Positions 20,666 through 35,583 are shown, counted from the stretch's first letter. The stretch: DNA of 64,000 bases from Burkholderiales bacterium (GCA_028872015.1 JAGWLO010000002.1:1-64000), one strand, 5' to 3'. Made by a program: numbers and translations. The notes: generated from the sequence alone by a model not told the origin.

Positions 20666-21778
20666 CTAGGCCTTCCCGACCACGCCTTCGACGAGGTAGT
20701 TCATGCTCTCGAGCTCGATGTCGGTCTGCTTGTAGACCTTGCCCCTGGGGATGACCACCCGGCCGGTGTTGTCCTTCAACTCGCCGGCGAAGATGTCGAA
20801 GCCGCCGGCCAGCATCCGGGCCTTGATGGCGTCGGCGTGCTTGCGCGCGCCCTCGGGCACCATCGCGCCGTAAGGCGAGGTCTTGATGAAGGCCTCCTTC
20901 AGTCCGCCGCGCACGAAGTTCGGGTGCGGCTTGCCGGCCTGCGCCGCGTCGATGATGAGCTTGTAGGGCGTGATCCAGTTCCACTCGGCGCCCGTCAGGT
21001 AGGCCTGCGGCGCCAGCTTCGCCTGGCTGGCGTGGTAGCCGCAGACGAGCTTGCCGCGCCGCGCCGCGGTCTCCACCACCACCTTGGGGCCGTCCACGTG
21101 CATCGTGAACACGTCGGCGCCCTGGTCGGCCAGGCTGTTGGTGGCTTCGGCCTCCTTCACCGGCATCGACCAGTCGCCGGTGAAGATGACCGAGGTGGTG
21201 ATCTTCGGGTCGACCGAGCGCGCGCCCAGCGTGTAGGCGTTGATGTTGCGCAGCACCTGCGGGATCGGCTTGGCCGCCACGAAGCCCAGCTTCTTGCTCC
21301 GGCTCATGTGGCCGGCGATGACGCCGTTGAGGTACTGGCCTTCGTCGATGTAGCCGAAGAAGCTGCCCGTGTTGGGCGGGTCCTGCTTCGTCCACAGGCC
21401 GCCGCAGTGGGCGAAGCGCACCGACGGGTTCTTGGCCGCCACCGCCAGCACGTGCGGGCTCCAGTAGCCGAACGAGGTGGCGAAGATGAGCCCCGCGCCG
21501 TCCTGCGAGATCATGCCCTGCATGCTCTTCTGCACCGCCTGCGTCTCGGGCACGTTCTCTTCTTCGACGACCTGCAGGCCGGGCATCTTGCGCACCTGCG
21601 CCACCGCCTCGGCGTGCGACTGGTTGTAGCCGAAGTCGTCCTTGGCGCCGACGTAGATGGCACCGATGGTCAGCGGCTTCTGCGCCCGCGCCCAGGGCAG
21701 CAGCCCGGCGAGCGAGGCGGCCGAGAGTTGCGCCAGGGCGCGGCGGCGGGCGAGGAACAGGGCGTCGGATTCGGTCAC
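20666..21778 (-). CDS. BMP family ABC transporter substrate-binding protein
   Basis: RRRALAQLSAASLAGLLPWARA export signal, LTIGAIYVGAKDDFGYNQSHAEAV..., GLIFATSFGYW, NVFTMHVDGPK; GTG start at 21778. Confidence 0.87.
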   Translation of the reverse strand: MTESDALFLARRRALAQLSAASLAGLLPWARAQKPLTIGAIYVGAKDDFGYNQSHAEAVAQVRKMPGLQVVEEENVPETQAVQKSMQGMISQDGAGLIFATSFGYWSPHVLAVAAKNPSVRFAHCGGLWTKQDPPNTGSFFGYIDEGQYLNGVIAGHMSRSKKLGFVAAKPIPQVLRNINAYTLGARSVDPKITTSVIFTGDWSMPVKEAEATNSLADQGADVFTMHVDGPKVVVETAARRGKLVCGYHASQAKLAPQAYLTGAEWNWITPYKLIIDAAQAGKPHPNFVRGGLKEAFIKTSPYGAMVPEGARKHADAIKARMLAGGFDIFAGELKDNTGRVVIPRGKVYKQTDIELESMNYLVEGVVGKA

Positions 21779-21854
21779 GGTCGGCTCCAGGTCGGGATCG
21801 GGCTCGAGGGATGGGCGGTACCGGCGCTGGCCGTGCGGACAGACGTTTCGCTTT

Positions 21855-21876
21855 GGTGCACGCGCTGGTATACCAG
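21855..21876. promoter_or_regulatory. Candidate GntR/FCD operator, site 1 (GGTGCAC-N5-GGTATACCAG)
   Basis: ggtgcac gcgct ggtataccag read at 21855-21876; contains the 12-bp perfect palindrome CTGGTATACCAG (21865-21876); same motif recurs at 24687-24708. Confidence 0.65.
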
Positions 21877-21951
21877 TCGGTGTGCAGCAAGAGCCGTGCC
21901 TGCCGCCCTGTGGGGCGCGGCGGGCTGCGCCCGGCCGGCGGCGCGGCCCGC

Positions 21952-22659
21952 TCAGCCGCGCGAGCGGGCCTCGTGCAGCGTGGCCAGGGTGATCTGGCGC
22001 ACCTCGGCCTTGCTCTGCTCGATGTGGCTGCGCAGCAGCAGCTGGGCCTGGTCGAGCTTGCGCTGCATGACGCAGCGCAGGATCTTGGCGTGCTCGTTGT
22101 AGGTGGCCTCGATGCGGTCGGCGCGCGTGAAGTCGAGCCGCCGCACGATGCGGATGCGCTCGGTCACGTCCCAGTGCACACGGGCGATCTCGTCGTTGCC
22201 GGCGGCGCGCACCAGCGCGGCGTGGAACTGCTCGTCCAGTGCACCGACCTCGCGCCCGTCGGTCAGGCGCTCGGCCGCCGGCACGAGCCAGATCGCCTTC
22301 AGCGCCTCGAGCTCGGGGGCGGGCTCGGTGCGCGCGCACAGCCGCGCCACGCTGGCCGACTCGAGCACCACGCGCAGGTCGTACACCTGCTCCAGCCGCG
22401 CGAAATCGATCGGCTGCACGAACCAGCCGCTCTTGCTCTCGACGTCGAGCAGGCCTTCGTTGCGGAGCCTGAACAGGGCCTCGCGCACGGGGGTGCGGCT
22501 GACGCCCAGGCGGCTGCCGAGCTCGGCCTCGGAGAAGCGGTCGCCGGGCACGAGCCGGAAGTCGTGCATCTGCGCCTTGAGCTCGGCGTACACCTGCTCG
22601 GCGAGGTTGCTGCGTGCGGGCGCGGCACCCGGGCGCGCCAGGGCGGCGGCGGGCTTCAC
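21952..22659 (-). CDS. GntR family transcriptional regulator, FCD domain
   Basis: wHTH FSEAELGSRLGVSRTPVREALFRLRNEGLLDV and helical FCD C-terminal region. Confidence 0.92.
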   Translation of the reverse strand: MKPAAALARPGAAPARSNLAEQVYAELKAQMHDFRLVPGDRFSEAELGSRLGVSRTPVREALFRLRNEGLLDVESKSGWFVQPIDFARLEQVYDLRVVLESASVARLCARTEPAPELEALKAIWLVPAAERLTDGREVGALDEQFHAALVRAAGNDEIARVHWDVTERIRIVRRLDFTRADRIEATYNEHAKILRCVMQRKLDQAQLLLRSHIEQSKAEVRQITLATLHEARSRG

Positions 22660-23045
22660 GCCGCGATCAGGCTGACATGCGCGGCCACCACGCGCCAGCC
22701 CGGGCGGCCGTCCAGCGGCAGGCGCACCCAGGTCTGGCTCTGGCGGCCGATGCGGGCCTGGCCCGCGCGCCGGTACTCGGTCATCGCGGTGCCGAAGTCG
22801 TGACCGAAGGTGGTGATGACGGTGTTTTCGAGCGTGCGCGCCAGGCCCGCGGCGGGGCGCGCGGCGCGGAAGGCGCGGATGGCCTCGATGCCGCGCAGGT
22901 TCTCGGCCACGCCGTAGCGCACCGTGAACTCGCTCGGCCAGAACAGCGCATCGAGCTCGTCGATGCGGTTGTCCACCAGGGCCCGCTCGTAGCGGGCGAA
23001 GGCGGCCGTCAGCTCGGCATGCACGGCGGGCAGGTTGATGTCCAT
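22656..23045 (-). CDS. atzH: AtzH-like DUF3225/SnoaL-like small hydrolase
   Basis: MDINLPAVHAELTAAFARYERALVDNRIDELDALFWPSEFTVRYGVAENLRGIEAIRAFRAAR...SQTWVRL, DUF3225 pattern; immediately downstream of the atzE-like gene. Confidence 0.78.
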   Translation of the reverse strand: MDINLPAVHAELTAAFARYERALVDNRIDELDALFWPSEFTVRYGVAENLRGIEAIRAFRAARPAAGLARTLENTVITTFGHDFGTAMTEYRRAGQARIGRQSQTWVRLPLDGRPGWRVVAAHVSLIAA

Positions 23046-24463
23046 CACAGCGGGGTGGCGACGGGCGCGCTGCACACGCCCTGGGCTTCGAGGGCGGCGG
23101 CCACGCGCAGGCAGAGGTCCTCGCGCCAGGGCGCGGCGATGAGCTGCACGCCGATGGGCAGGTGCGGTGCGGCCGGGTTCAGCCCCCACAGCGGCACCGT
23201 GGCCACGGGCAGCCCGATGCAGGAGACGGGCTGCGTGAGCAGGCCCAGGCTGGGCCGCATCGGCAAGCGCCGGCCGGCGAGCTCGAGCCACGCGCTGCCG
23301 ATGGGCGGCGCGGTGCAGGGCGTGGCCGAGGCGATCAGCACGTCCACCGTCTCGAAGGCGCGCGCCACGCGGCGGGCAAACCAGTGCCGCACGCGCTGGG
23401 CCCGCATGACCCAGGCCGCGGGCACCAGCGCGTTGGCCAGGAAGCGGTCGCGCGTGGCGGGGTCGAAGTCGTGGGCGCGGCGGCGCAGGTCGTCCAGGTG
23501 CAGCGCGCCGCCTTCGCCGCAGGTGATCAGGAAGGCCGCGGCGCGCGCGCGCTCGACCTCGGGCAGTTCCACCAGGCGCGTGGTGCCCAGCGCCTGCGCC
23601 ACGTTGTCGACGGCGGCCAGCGCCTCGGGCTGCGCCTGCTCGCGGAACCAGCCGCCGAGCACGGCCACGCGCAGGCCGCCCGCGCCGCGGCCCAGCTGCG
23701 CCAGCGTGGGTTCGATGTCGCGCTGGGCGCAGGCGGGGTCGTGCACGTCGGGACCCTGCAGCAGGTCGTAGGCCAGCGCCAGGTCAGCCACGCTGCGCGC
23801 GAACGGACCCAGGTGGTCGAGGCTGGCGACGAAGGGGTAGCTGCCGGTGCGCGGCAGGCGGCCGAAGGTGGGCTTCAGGCCGTAGGTGCCGCAGAGCGAC
23901 GCGGGCACGCGGATCGAGCCGTTGGTGTCCGAGCCCAGCGTCAGCGGCACCTGGCCGGCGGCCACGGCCGCGGCCGAGCCGCCCGACGACCCGCCCGCGA
24001 CGCGCTGCAGGTCGTGCGGGTTGCGGCAGGGGCCGGCGTGACTGTTCTCGGTGGTGAAGCCGTAGGCGTACTCGTCCATGTTGAGCGCGCCCACCAGCAC
24101 CGCGCCTTCGGCTTCGAGCCGCCGCACCAGCACCGCGTCGCGCGCGGCGGGCGGCGCGTCGCGCTCGATCTTCGAGCCCGCCAGCGTGGCCAGGCCGGCG
24201 ACGTCGAACAGGTTCTTCACCGCGAACGGCACGCCGGCCAGCCGCATGCGGGCGCGGCGCGGGCTGGCGTCCACCGCATCGGCGCGCTTGAGCGCACGCT
24301 CGGCCAGCACGGCGGTGAAGGCGTTGACGCGCGGGTCGGTGGCGGCGATGCGGTCCAGGCTGGCCTGCACCGCGGCCCGCGCGCTGCCGGCGCCGGTCTG
24401 CACCGCCTGCGCGGTGCGGGCGGCGGTCGGCACGGCGGCCGCCGCAGCGGCCGGGCCGCTCAC
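23045..24463 (-). CDS. atzE: AtzE-like amidase (1-carboxybiuret hydrolase / GatA family)
   Basis: Amidase signature GGSSGGSAAAVAAGQVPLTLGSDTNGSIRVPASLCGTYGLKPTFG, VKNLFDVAGLATLAGSKI; GTG start overlaps the atzG stop. Confidence 0.82.
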   Translation of the reverse strand: MSGPAAAAAAVPTAARTAQAVQTGAGSARAAVQASLDRIAATDPRVNAFTAVLAERALKRADAVDASPRRARMRLAGVPFAVKNLFDVAGLATLAGSKIERDAPPAARDAVLVRRLEAEGAVLVGALNMDEYAYGFTTENSHAGPCRNPHDLQRVAGGSSGGSAAAVAAGQVPLTLGSDTNGSIRVPASLCGTYGLKPTFGRLPRTGSYPFVASLDHLGPFARSVADLALAYDLLQGPDVHDPACAQRDIEPTLAQLGRGAGGLRVAVLGGWFREQAQPEALAAVDNVAQALGTTRLVELPEVERARAAAFLITCGEGGALHLDDLRRRAHDFDPATRDRFLANALVPAAWVMRAQRVRHWFARRVARAFETVDVLIASATPCTAPPIGSAWLELAGRRLPMRPSLGLLTQPVSCIGLPVATVPLWGLNPAAPHLPIGVQLIAAPWREDLCLRVAAALEAQGVCSAPVATPL

Positions 24464-24654
24464 TCGCCGACCTCGGGGCAGACGGGGGTGAACACGCTGC
24501 CCGACTCGTCGGCGGCGCCCAGCGGCAGGCCCTGCAGCAGCTCGGCCATCTCGGCGGCCAGGCCGAAGTACAGCGCCACGCCGGCGCGGTATTCGGCGGC
24601 GATCTTCAGGCCCAGGGTCTGGGCGGCGGCGTCGATGTAGGCAGCGTGGTCCAT
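24460..24654 (-). CDS. atzG: AtzG-like (DUF4089) GatC-type small subunit
   Basis: 64-aa MDHAAYIDAAAQTLGLKIAAEYRAGVALYFGLAAEMAELLQGLPLGAADESGSVFTP, translationally coupled to the atzE-like amidase. Confidence 0.78.
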   Translation of the reverse strand: MDHAAYIDAAAQTLGLKIAAEYRAGVALYFGLAAEMAELLQGLPLGAADESGSVFTPVCPEVGE

Positions 24655-24686
24655 GCGAAAGGGGAGGGGTGGACGGGCGCCGGGAC

Positions 24687-24708
24687 GGTGCACCTGGCGG
24701 TATACCAG
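24687..24708. promoter_or_regulatory. Candidate GntR/FCD operator, site 2 (GGTGCAC-N5-GGTATACCAG)
   Basis: ggtgcac ctggc ggtataccag read at 24687-24708, 33 bp upstream of the atzG-like start. Confidence 0.65.
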
Positions 24709-24784
24709 AGCGCGTGCCGAGCGGGAAGCAGGTGGCGTGCCAGGGCCGCGCCGCCAGGCGGCCTCGGCCCGCCGCGCCGGGCTG

Positions 24785-28845
<4,061 letters not shown>

Positions 28846-28850
28846 GCGGC

Positions 28851-29387
28851 ATGACGGTGCGGGAGATACTGAAGATGGGCGATCAGCGGCTGCTGCGCGT
28901 GGCGGCCCCGGTGCGCGAGTTCGGCACGCCGGCGCTGCAGGCGCTGATCGCGGACATGTTCGAGACCATGGCCGCGGCCAACGGCGCCGGCCTGGCCGCG
29001 CCGCAGATCGGCGTCGACCTGCAGCTGGTGATCTTCGGCTTCACGCGCAACGAGCGCTACCCCGAGGCGCCGCCGGTGCCGCCCACGGTGCTGATCAACC
29101 CGGCCATCACGCCGCTGGACGACGAGCAGGTCACCGGCTGGGAAGGCTGTCTCTCGGTGCCCGGGCTGCGCGGCGTGGTGCCGCGCTGGGCGCGCATTCG
29201 CTACAGCGGCTTCGACGCCCAGGGTCAGCCCATCGAGCGCGAGGCCGAGGGCTTCCACGCCCGCGTCGTGCAGCACGAGTGCGACCACCTCGTCGGCCGC
29301 CTGTACCCCACGCGCATGACCGACCTGACGCAGTTCGGATACACCAGCGTGCTGTTTCCCGAGCTCGACCCGCAGAGCGACGACTGA
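28851..29387 (+). CDS. def: Peptide deformylase
   Basis: [40 protein letters not shown]. Confidence 0.94.
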   Translation: MTVREILKMGDQRLLRVAAPVREFGTPALQALIADMFETMAAANGAGLAAPQIGVDLQLVIFGFTRNERYPEAPPVPPTVLINPAITPLDDEQVTGWEGCLSVPGLRGVVPRWARIRYSGFDAQGQPIEREAEGFHARVVQHECDHLVGRLYPTRMTDLTQFGYTSVLFPELDPQSDD

Positions 29388-29463
29388 GCCAGGGCGGGTG
29401 CGACCGACACGGGCTGACGGTTTGTCCTGTCGTCCGCCATCCGCGCGGCCGCGTTGAAGGGCC

Positions 29464-31338
29464 ATGAACATGGATCGAAGCGCCGTGCGCCCAGGCATGA
29501 GGTGGATGCCGATGCCGGGGGCACGGCGGCTGGCCCAGGGGCTGGCCGCGCTGCTGCTGGCGTTGGTGGCGGCTTGGGCGGCGCCGCAGGCCCGGGCCGA
29601 TGACGACCCGCCGGGCCGCGTCGGCCGCCTGGCCGACCTGCGCGGCCATGTCTGGCGCTACGACGCCGAGCAGGGCGCCTGGGTGGCCGCCAACCCGAAC
29701 CACCCGCTCACCGGCGGCGACCGCCTGGCCACCGACGGCGATGCGCGGGCCGAGCTGCGCGTGGGCTCGACCACGCTGCGCCTGGGCGCCGGCAGCGAGC
29801 TGGCGGTGCGGCGCCTGGACGATGCGCGGCTGAGCTTCGAGCTGCGCCGCGGCGAGCTGGCGCTGCGCGTGCGCTCGCACGAGGCCGCTGTCGAGGCCGA
29901 CATCGTCACCCGCGAGGTGCGGCTGCAGCCGCTGCGCAGCGGCCTGTACCGGGTCGACCGCATCGACGACAGCACCTACGCCGGCACCTGGACCGGCGCG
30001 CTGCGCGTGGGGCAGGGGGACGAGGCCTTCACCGTGGGCGCCGGGCAGCGCGTGGAGGTGTGGCGCGACGGCCCGGGCGGTGCGCTGCAGAGCCAGGACG
30101 ATGCACTGCCGCACGACGGCTTCGCGGCCTGGGTGGCCCGCGCCGAGGCCGACGACACGCGCCTCGTGGCCTACCGCTACGTCTCGCCCGAGATGACCGG
30201 CGCCGAAGACCTGGACGCCTACGGGCAGTGGCAGCAGCTGCCCGACGTCGGGCCGGTCTGGGTACCGACCGGCGTGCCGACCGGCTGGGCGCCGTACCGC
30301 TACGGCCATTGGGCCTGGGTGGCGCCCTGGGGCTGGACCTGGATCGACGATGCACCCTGGGGCTTTGCGCCTTTCCACTACGGCCGCTGGCTGGTCTGGG
30401 GCGGGCGCTGGTGCTGGTCGCCCGGGGCCTACCGCCGCCAGCCGGTGTACGCGCCGGCGCTGGTGGCCTGGGTCGGCGGCGGGGGCTTCAGCGTCTCGAT
30501 CGGCGCCCGGCCGTTGCTGCCGGCGGTGGGCTGGGTGCCGCTGGCGCCGCGCGAGGTCTTCGTGCCGTACTACCGCGCCAGCCGCGACTACGACGACCGC
30601 GTCAACCACCGGCCGCGCGGCGGCCCGCCGCCGGAGCCGCCGCCGGCCTACCGCAACCAGGACGTGCCCGGTGCGGTGACGGTGGTGCCCCGACAGGTCA
30701 TCGAGCAACAGCAGCCGGTGGCCCCGGGCTGGATGCGCGACGTGGCGCCGGTGCGGCCAGGCCGGCCCGAGCGCGGCTTCGCGCCCGTACCGCCCCCGCC
30801 GCCGCCGCGCGCGGCGCCCCCGGCACCCCGGGCGCAGCCCGTGCCGCCGCCGCCCGAAGCGCGTGGTGATTGGCGCCGCGCCCAGCCCATCCGGCCGCCG
30901 CCGGCCTTCGTGCAGCGGCCCGAGGCGGTGCCCGTGCCGGTGCCGGTGCCCGAGGTTCGCCGCGGCCGGCCCGAGATGCCGCCGCCACCCGCGGCGATGC
31001 CCACACCGCAAATCGAGCGGCGCGTCGATCCGCGCGGGGAGCCGCGCATCGAACCCCGGTTCGACGCCCGCCGGCTGGCGCCGATGCCGATGCCCGCCGC
31101 CGCGCCCGTCTTCGAGCGCGAGCGGCCCGCGCCGCCGGCCCCGGCGCCACGGGTTGCGGCGCCACCACCGCCCGCGCCTGCGGCGCCCCCGCCGCCACGG
31201 CCGCTGCCCTCACCGCCACCGCCACCGCCACCCGTCGTGGTGAGGCCGCCGCCGGCAACCGAGCGCCCGCCTCGGCATCCGCCCGAAGAACAGCGTCGCA
31301 TCCCCGAGCCAGGCGTGAGGCCCAGCCAGCGCGAGTAG
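29464..31338 (+). CDS. FecR/DUF6600-like secreted protein with long Pro-rich C-terminus
   Basis: Signal peptide, FecR-like beta domain, W-rich DUF6600-like segment (PYRYGHWAWVAPWGWTWIDDAPWGFAPFHYGRW), then about 200 aa of Pro/Arg-rich low complexity. Confidence 0.72.
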   Translation: MNMDRSAVRPGMRWMPMPGARRLAQGLAALLLALVAAWAAPQARADDDPPGRVGRLADLRGHVWRYDAEQGAWVAANPNHPLTGGDRLATDGDARAELRVGSTTLRLGAGSELAVRRLDDARLSFELRRGELALRVRSHEAAVEADIVTREVRLQPLRSGLYRVDRIDDSTYAGTWTGALRVGQGDEAFTVGAGQRVEVWRDGPGGALQSQDDALPHDGFAAWVARAEADDTRLVAYRYVSPEMTGAEDLDAYGQWQQLPDVGPVWVPTGVPTGWAPYRYGHWAWVAPWGWTWIDDAPWGFAPFHYGRWLVWGGRWCWSPGAYRRQPVYAPALVAWVGGGGFSVSIGARPLLPAVGWVPLAPREVFVPYYRASRDYDDRVNHRPRGGPPPEPPPAYRNQDVPGAVTVVPRQVIEQQQPVAPGWMRDVAPVRPGRPERGFAPVPPPPPPRAAPPAPRAQPVPPPPEARGDWRRAQPIRPPPAFVQRPEAVPVPVPVPEVRRGRPEMPPPPAAMPTPQIERRVDPRGEPRIEPRFDARRLAPMPMPAAAPVFERERPAPPAPAPRVAAPPPPAPAAPPPPRPLPSPPPPPPPVVVRPPPATERPPRHPPEEQRRIPEPGVRPSQRE

Positions 31339-31361
31339 CGCCGGCTCGGCCGAGCAGCCGC

Positions 31362-32049
31362 TCAGCGCAGCAGCGGCCTCAGGACCGGCCAGACGTTGGC
31401 CAGGATGCGCGGATGGGCTTCGGCCCGGGGGTGGAGGCCGTCGGCCTGGAACAGGGCGCGGGCATCCGGCACGTCGGCCACGCCGTGCAGCAGGAACGGC
31501 ACCAGCGCCGCATGCTCGGCCCGCGCCACCTGCCCGAACAGCGCCATGAAGTCGTCGGCGTAGCGGCGGCCGTAGTTGGGTGGCACCGCCATGCCGACCA
31601 CCACCACCTTGGCGCCGGCGCGCTGGGCGTCCACCACCATCGCCTTCAGGTTGGCCTCGGTCATCGTCAGCGGCAGGCCGCGCAGCGCGTCGTTCGCGCC
31701 CAGCTCGATGATCACCACCGTGGGATGGTGCGCCTGCAGCAGCGCCGGCAGGCGCGCGCGGCCGCCCGAGGTGGTCTCGCCGCTGATGCTGGCGTTGACG
31801 ACCGCGGCGTGCAGGCCGTCGCGGGCCATTCGCTGCGCCAGCAGCGCCACCCAGCCGGTGCCGCGCGCCAGACCGTATTCGGCCGACAGGCTGTCGCCCA
31901 GCACCAGCACGGCAGGCGACGGTGCCGCCGGCCTGGCGGCGAGCGCGCGGGCCGTGGCCGGCGCGCACGGAGCGCCCGCCAACACGGCCGACACGAAGAG
32001 GGCGCTACAGTGGCCCGCAAGGACGCGCCGCGTCGCCGAGAAACCCTGG

Positions 32050-32066
<17 letters not shown>
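31362..32066 (-). CDS. Arylesterase/GDSL lysophospholipase TesA-like
   Basis: VLVLGDSLSAEYGL, GANDALRG, DGLHPRAEAHP; start uncertain (ATG 32066 overlaps ybbA start; internal GTG alternatives). Confidence 0.82.
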
Positions 32067-32733
<667 letters not shown>

Positions 32734-32747
32734 CCTGATCCGCGCCG

Positions 32748-33371
32748 CTACAGCCCCAGCCGCGCCAGCTCGCCGCGGCCCTGGCGCACCAGGACGGCGT
32801 CGCCGCCGCTGAGGTCGACCACGGTGGTCGGCGCACGCGGGCAGGCGCCCGCATCCACCACCGCCTGCAGCACCTTCGGGAAGCGCTCGCAGATCTCGCC
32901 CGCGTCGTTCAGCGGCTCGGTCTCGCCGGGGGCGATCAGCGTGGTGGCCAGCAAGGGGGCGCCGAACAGCGCCAGCAGCGCCTGCGTGACCTTGTGGTCG
33001 GGCACGCGCAGGCCGATCGTGCGCCGCGAAGGGTGCGACAGGCGGCGCGGCACTTCCTTCGTGGCTTCGAGGATGTAGGTGTACGGCCCCGGCGTGCCCA
33101 GCTTCAGCAGCCGGTACTGGCGGTTGTCCACGCGCGCGTAGCTGGCCAGCTCGCTCAGGTCGCGGCACAGCAGCGTGAGGTGGTGCTTGTCGTCGACTTC
33201 GCGGATGCGGCGCAGCGCCTCGGCGGCGGCCTTGTCGTCGAGCCGGCAGACCAGGGCGTAGCTCGAGTCGGTGGGCACGGCGGCAATGCCGCCTTCGTGC
33301 AGGATCTCGGCCGCCCGCTTCAGCAGCCGGGGCTGCGGGTTCTGCGGGTGGACTTCGAGCCGCTGCGCCAC
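32748..33371 (-). CDS. L-threonylcarbamoyladenylate synthase (Sua5/YciO/YrdC family)
   Basis: GGIAAVPTDSSYALVCRLDDKAAAEALRRIREVDDKHHLTLLCRDLSE, YrdC-domain pattern. Confidence 0.87.
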   Translation of the reverse strand: MAQRLEVHPQNPQPRLLKRAAEILHEGGIAAVPTDSSYALVCRLDDKAAAEALRRIREVDDKHHLTLLCRDLSELASYARVDNRQYRLLKLGTPGPYTYILEATKEVPRRLSHPSRRTIGLRVPDHKVTQALLALFGAPLLATTLIAPGETEPLNDAGEICERFPKVLQAVVDAGACPRAPTTVVDLSGGDAVLVRQGRGELARLGL

Positions 33372-33377
33372 GCCGAC

Positions 33378-34904
33378 TCAGGCCACGGCGACCGGAATGC
33401 CGCCGATCCTGGCCTGCCACTCGCGCGGGCCGGTGGTGTGCACGCTGGTGCCCAGCGCATCCACGGCCACCGTCACCGGCATGTCGCGCACGTCGAACTC
33501 GTAGATCGCCTCCATGCCCAGATCGGCGAACGCCAGCACCCGGGCCCCCTTGATGGCCTTGGCGACCAGGTACGCCGCGCCGCCCACCGCCATCAGGTAC
33601 GCACTCTTGTGCTTCCGGATGGCCTCGATGGCGACCGGCCCGCGCTCGGCCTTGCCGATCATGCTGATCAGTCCGGTCTGCGCCAGCATCATCTCGGTGA
33701 ACTTGTCCATCCGCGTCGCCGTGGTGGGGCCGGCCGGGCCGACGACCTCGTCGCGCACCGGGTCCACCGGGCCGACGTAGTAGATGACGCGGTTGGTGAA
33801 GTCCACCGGCAGCTTTTCGCCCCGGGCCAGCATCTCCTGGATGCGCTTGTGGGCGGCGTCGCGGCCGGTGAGCATCTTGCCCGACAGCAGCAGCGTCTGG
33901 CCCGGCTGCCAGCTCGCCACCTCGGCCGGCGTGAGCGTGTCCAGGTCGACCTTGCGGCTTTTCACGTAGTCGGGCGTCCAGTGCACGTCGGGCCACAGGT
34001 CCAGGCTCGGCGGCTCGAGGTAGGCCGGGCCCGATCCGTCGAGCACGAAATGCGCGTGCCGGGTGGCGGCGCAGTTCGGGACCATGCCCACCGGCTTGCC
34101 GGCCGCATGCGTGGGGTGGGTGGCGATCTTGACGTCGAGCACCGTGGTCAGCCCGCCCAGGCCCTGGGCGCCGATGCCCAGGGCGTTGACCTTCTCGTAG
34201 AGCTCGATGCGCAGCTCCTCGAACTTGTCCTTCGGACCGCGCTCGAGCAGCTCGTGCATGTCGATCGGATCCATCAGGCTCTGCTTGGCCAGCAGCACGG
34301 CCTTCTCGGCCGTGCCGCCGATGCCGATGCCCAGCATCCCCGGCGGGCACCAGCCGGCGCCCATCGTGGGCACCGTCTTCAACACCCAGTCGACGATCGA
34401 GTCGCTGGGATTGAGCATCACCAGCTTGCTCTTGTTCTCGCTGCCGCCGCCCTTGGCCGCCACCTGCACGTCGATGGTGTTGCCGGGGACCAGCGTCATG
34501 TGGACCACGGCCGGCGTGTTGTCGCCCGTGTTCTTGCGCGAGAACTGGGGGTCGGCCACGATGGAGGCCCGCAGCCGGTTGTCCGGGTCGAGGTAGGCGC
34601 GGCGCACGCCCTCGTTGACGGCGTCCTCGACCGAGCCCGCAAAGCCCTCCAGCCGCACGTCCATGCCGATCTTCAGGAACACGTTGACGATGCCGGTGTC
34701 CTGGCAGATGGGCCGCCGGCCCTCGGCGCACATCCGGCTGTTGGTCAGGATCTGCGCGATCGCATCCTTGGCCGCCGGGCTCTGCTCGCGCTCGTAGGCG
34801 CGCGCCAGGTGCGCGATGTAGTCGGCCGGGTGGTAGTAGCTGATGTACTGCAGCGCGGCAGCGACCGACTCGACGAGGTCGGCGTGGCGGATGGCGGTGG
34901 TCAT
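33378..34904 (-). CDS. Class I fumarate hydratase (alpha+beta fusion)
   Basis: RRPICQDTGIVNVFLKIG, GGGSENKSKLVMLNPSDSI, PPGMLGIGIGGTAEKAVLLAK, VGPAGPTTATRMDKF. Confidence 0.93.
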   Translation of the reverse strand: MTTAIRHADLVESVAAALQYISYYHPADYIAHLARAYEREQSPAAKDAIAQILTNSRMCAEGRRPICQDTGIVNVFLKIGMDVRLEGFAGSVEDAVNEGVRRAYLDPDNRLRASIVADPQFSRKNTGDNTPAVVHMTLVPGNTIDVQVAAKGGGSENKSKLVMLNPSDSIVDWVLKTVPTMGAGWCPPGMLGIGIGGTAEKAVLLAKQSLMDPIDMHELLERGPKDKFEELRIELYEKVNALGIGAQGLGGLTTVLDVKIATHPTHAAGKPVGMVPNCAATRHAHFVLDGSGPAYLEPPSLDLWPDVHWTPDYVKSRKVDLDTLTPAEVASWQPGQTLLLSGKMLTGRDAAHKRIQEMLARGEKLPVDFTNRVIYYVGPVDPVRDEVVGPAGPTTATRMDKFTEMMLAQTGLISMIGKAERGPVAIEAIRKHKSAYLMAVGGAAYLVAKAIKGARVLAFADLGMEAIYEFDVRDMPVTVAVDALGTSVHTTGPREWQARIGGIPVAVA

Positions 34905-34965
34905 GGGGCGGCCCTCTCGGTGCTCAGCCACACAGTGTAGCCAGCGGCCGCCGCGTCTTCGCTGC

Positions 34966-35583
34966 TCAGTGCTCGGCGCCGCGCTGGGTCGCCACCATCA
35001 GCCGGTCGGTGAGGGCGATGGCCAGCGCGGAAAGCAGGAAGGCGATGTGGATCACGGTCTGCCAGAGCAGCACCTTCTCGGTGTAGTTCTCGGCATTGAT
35101 GAAGGTCTTCAGCAGGTGGATCGAGCTGATGCCGATGATGGCCGTGCCCAGCTTCACCTTCAGCACCGAGGCGTTGACGTGGCTCAGCCACTCGGGCTGG
35201 TCGGGGTGCGACTCGAGCCCCATGCGCGAGACGAAGGTCTCGTAGCCGCCGACGATGACCATGATGAGCAGGTTGCTGATCATCACCACGTCGATGAGGG
35301 CCAGCACCACCAGCATGACGATCGTCTCGTTCAGGCCTGACAGGGGCGTGTTGCTGCGGTAGCCCGAGCTCGTCACGAGCTGGGCCAGGGCATCGGCGTT
35401 GCCGAAGGCGGCCTCCACCAGATGCACCAGCTCGACCCAGAACTGCACCACGTACAGGGCCTGGGCCACGATCAGCCCCAGGTACAGCGGCAGCTGCAGC
35501 CAGCGGCTGGCGAAGATCAGGCGCGGCAGCGGCTGCAGCGCGGGTCGGCCCGGCGGGCCGGGCGGCGTGGAGGGCGAAGACAT
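34966..35583 (-). CDS. TIGR00645/YqhA (UPF0114) family membrane protein
   Basis: Polytopic; [56 protein letters not shown]. Confidence 0.88.
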   Translation of the reverse strand: MSSPSTPPGPPGRPALQPLPRLIFASRWLQLPLYLGLIVAQALYVVQFWVELVHLVEAAFGNADALAQLVTSSGYRSNTPLSGLNETIVMLVVLALIDVVMISNLLIMVIVGGYETFVSRMGLESHPDQPEWLSHVNASVLKVKLGTAIIGISSIHLLKTFINAENYTEKVLLWQTVIHIAFLLSALAIALTDRLMVATQRGAEH

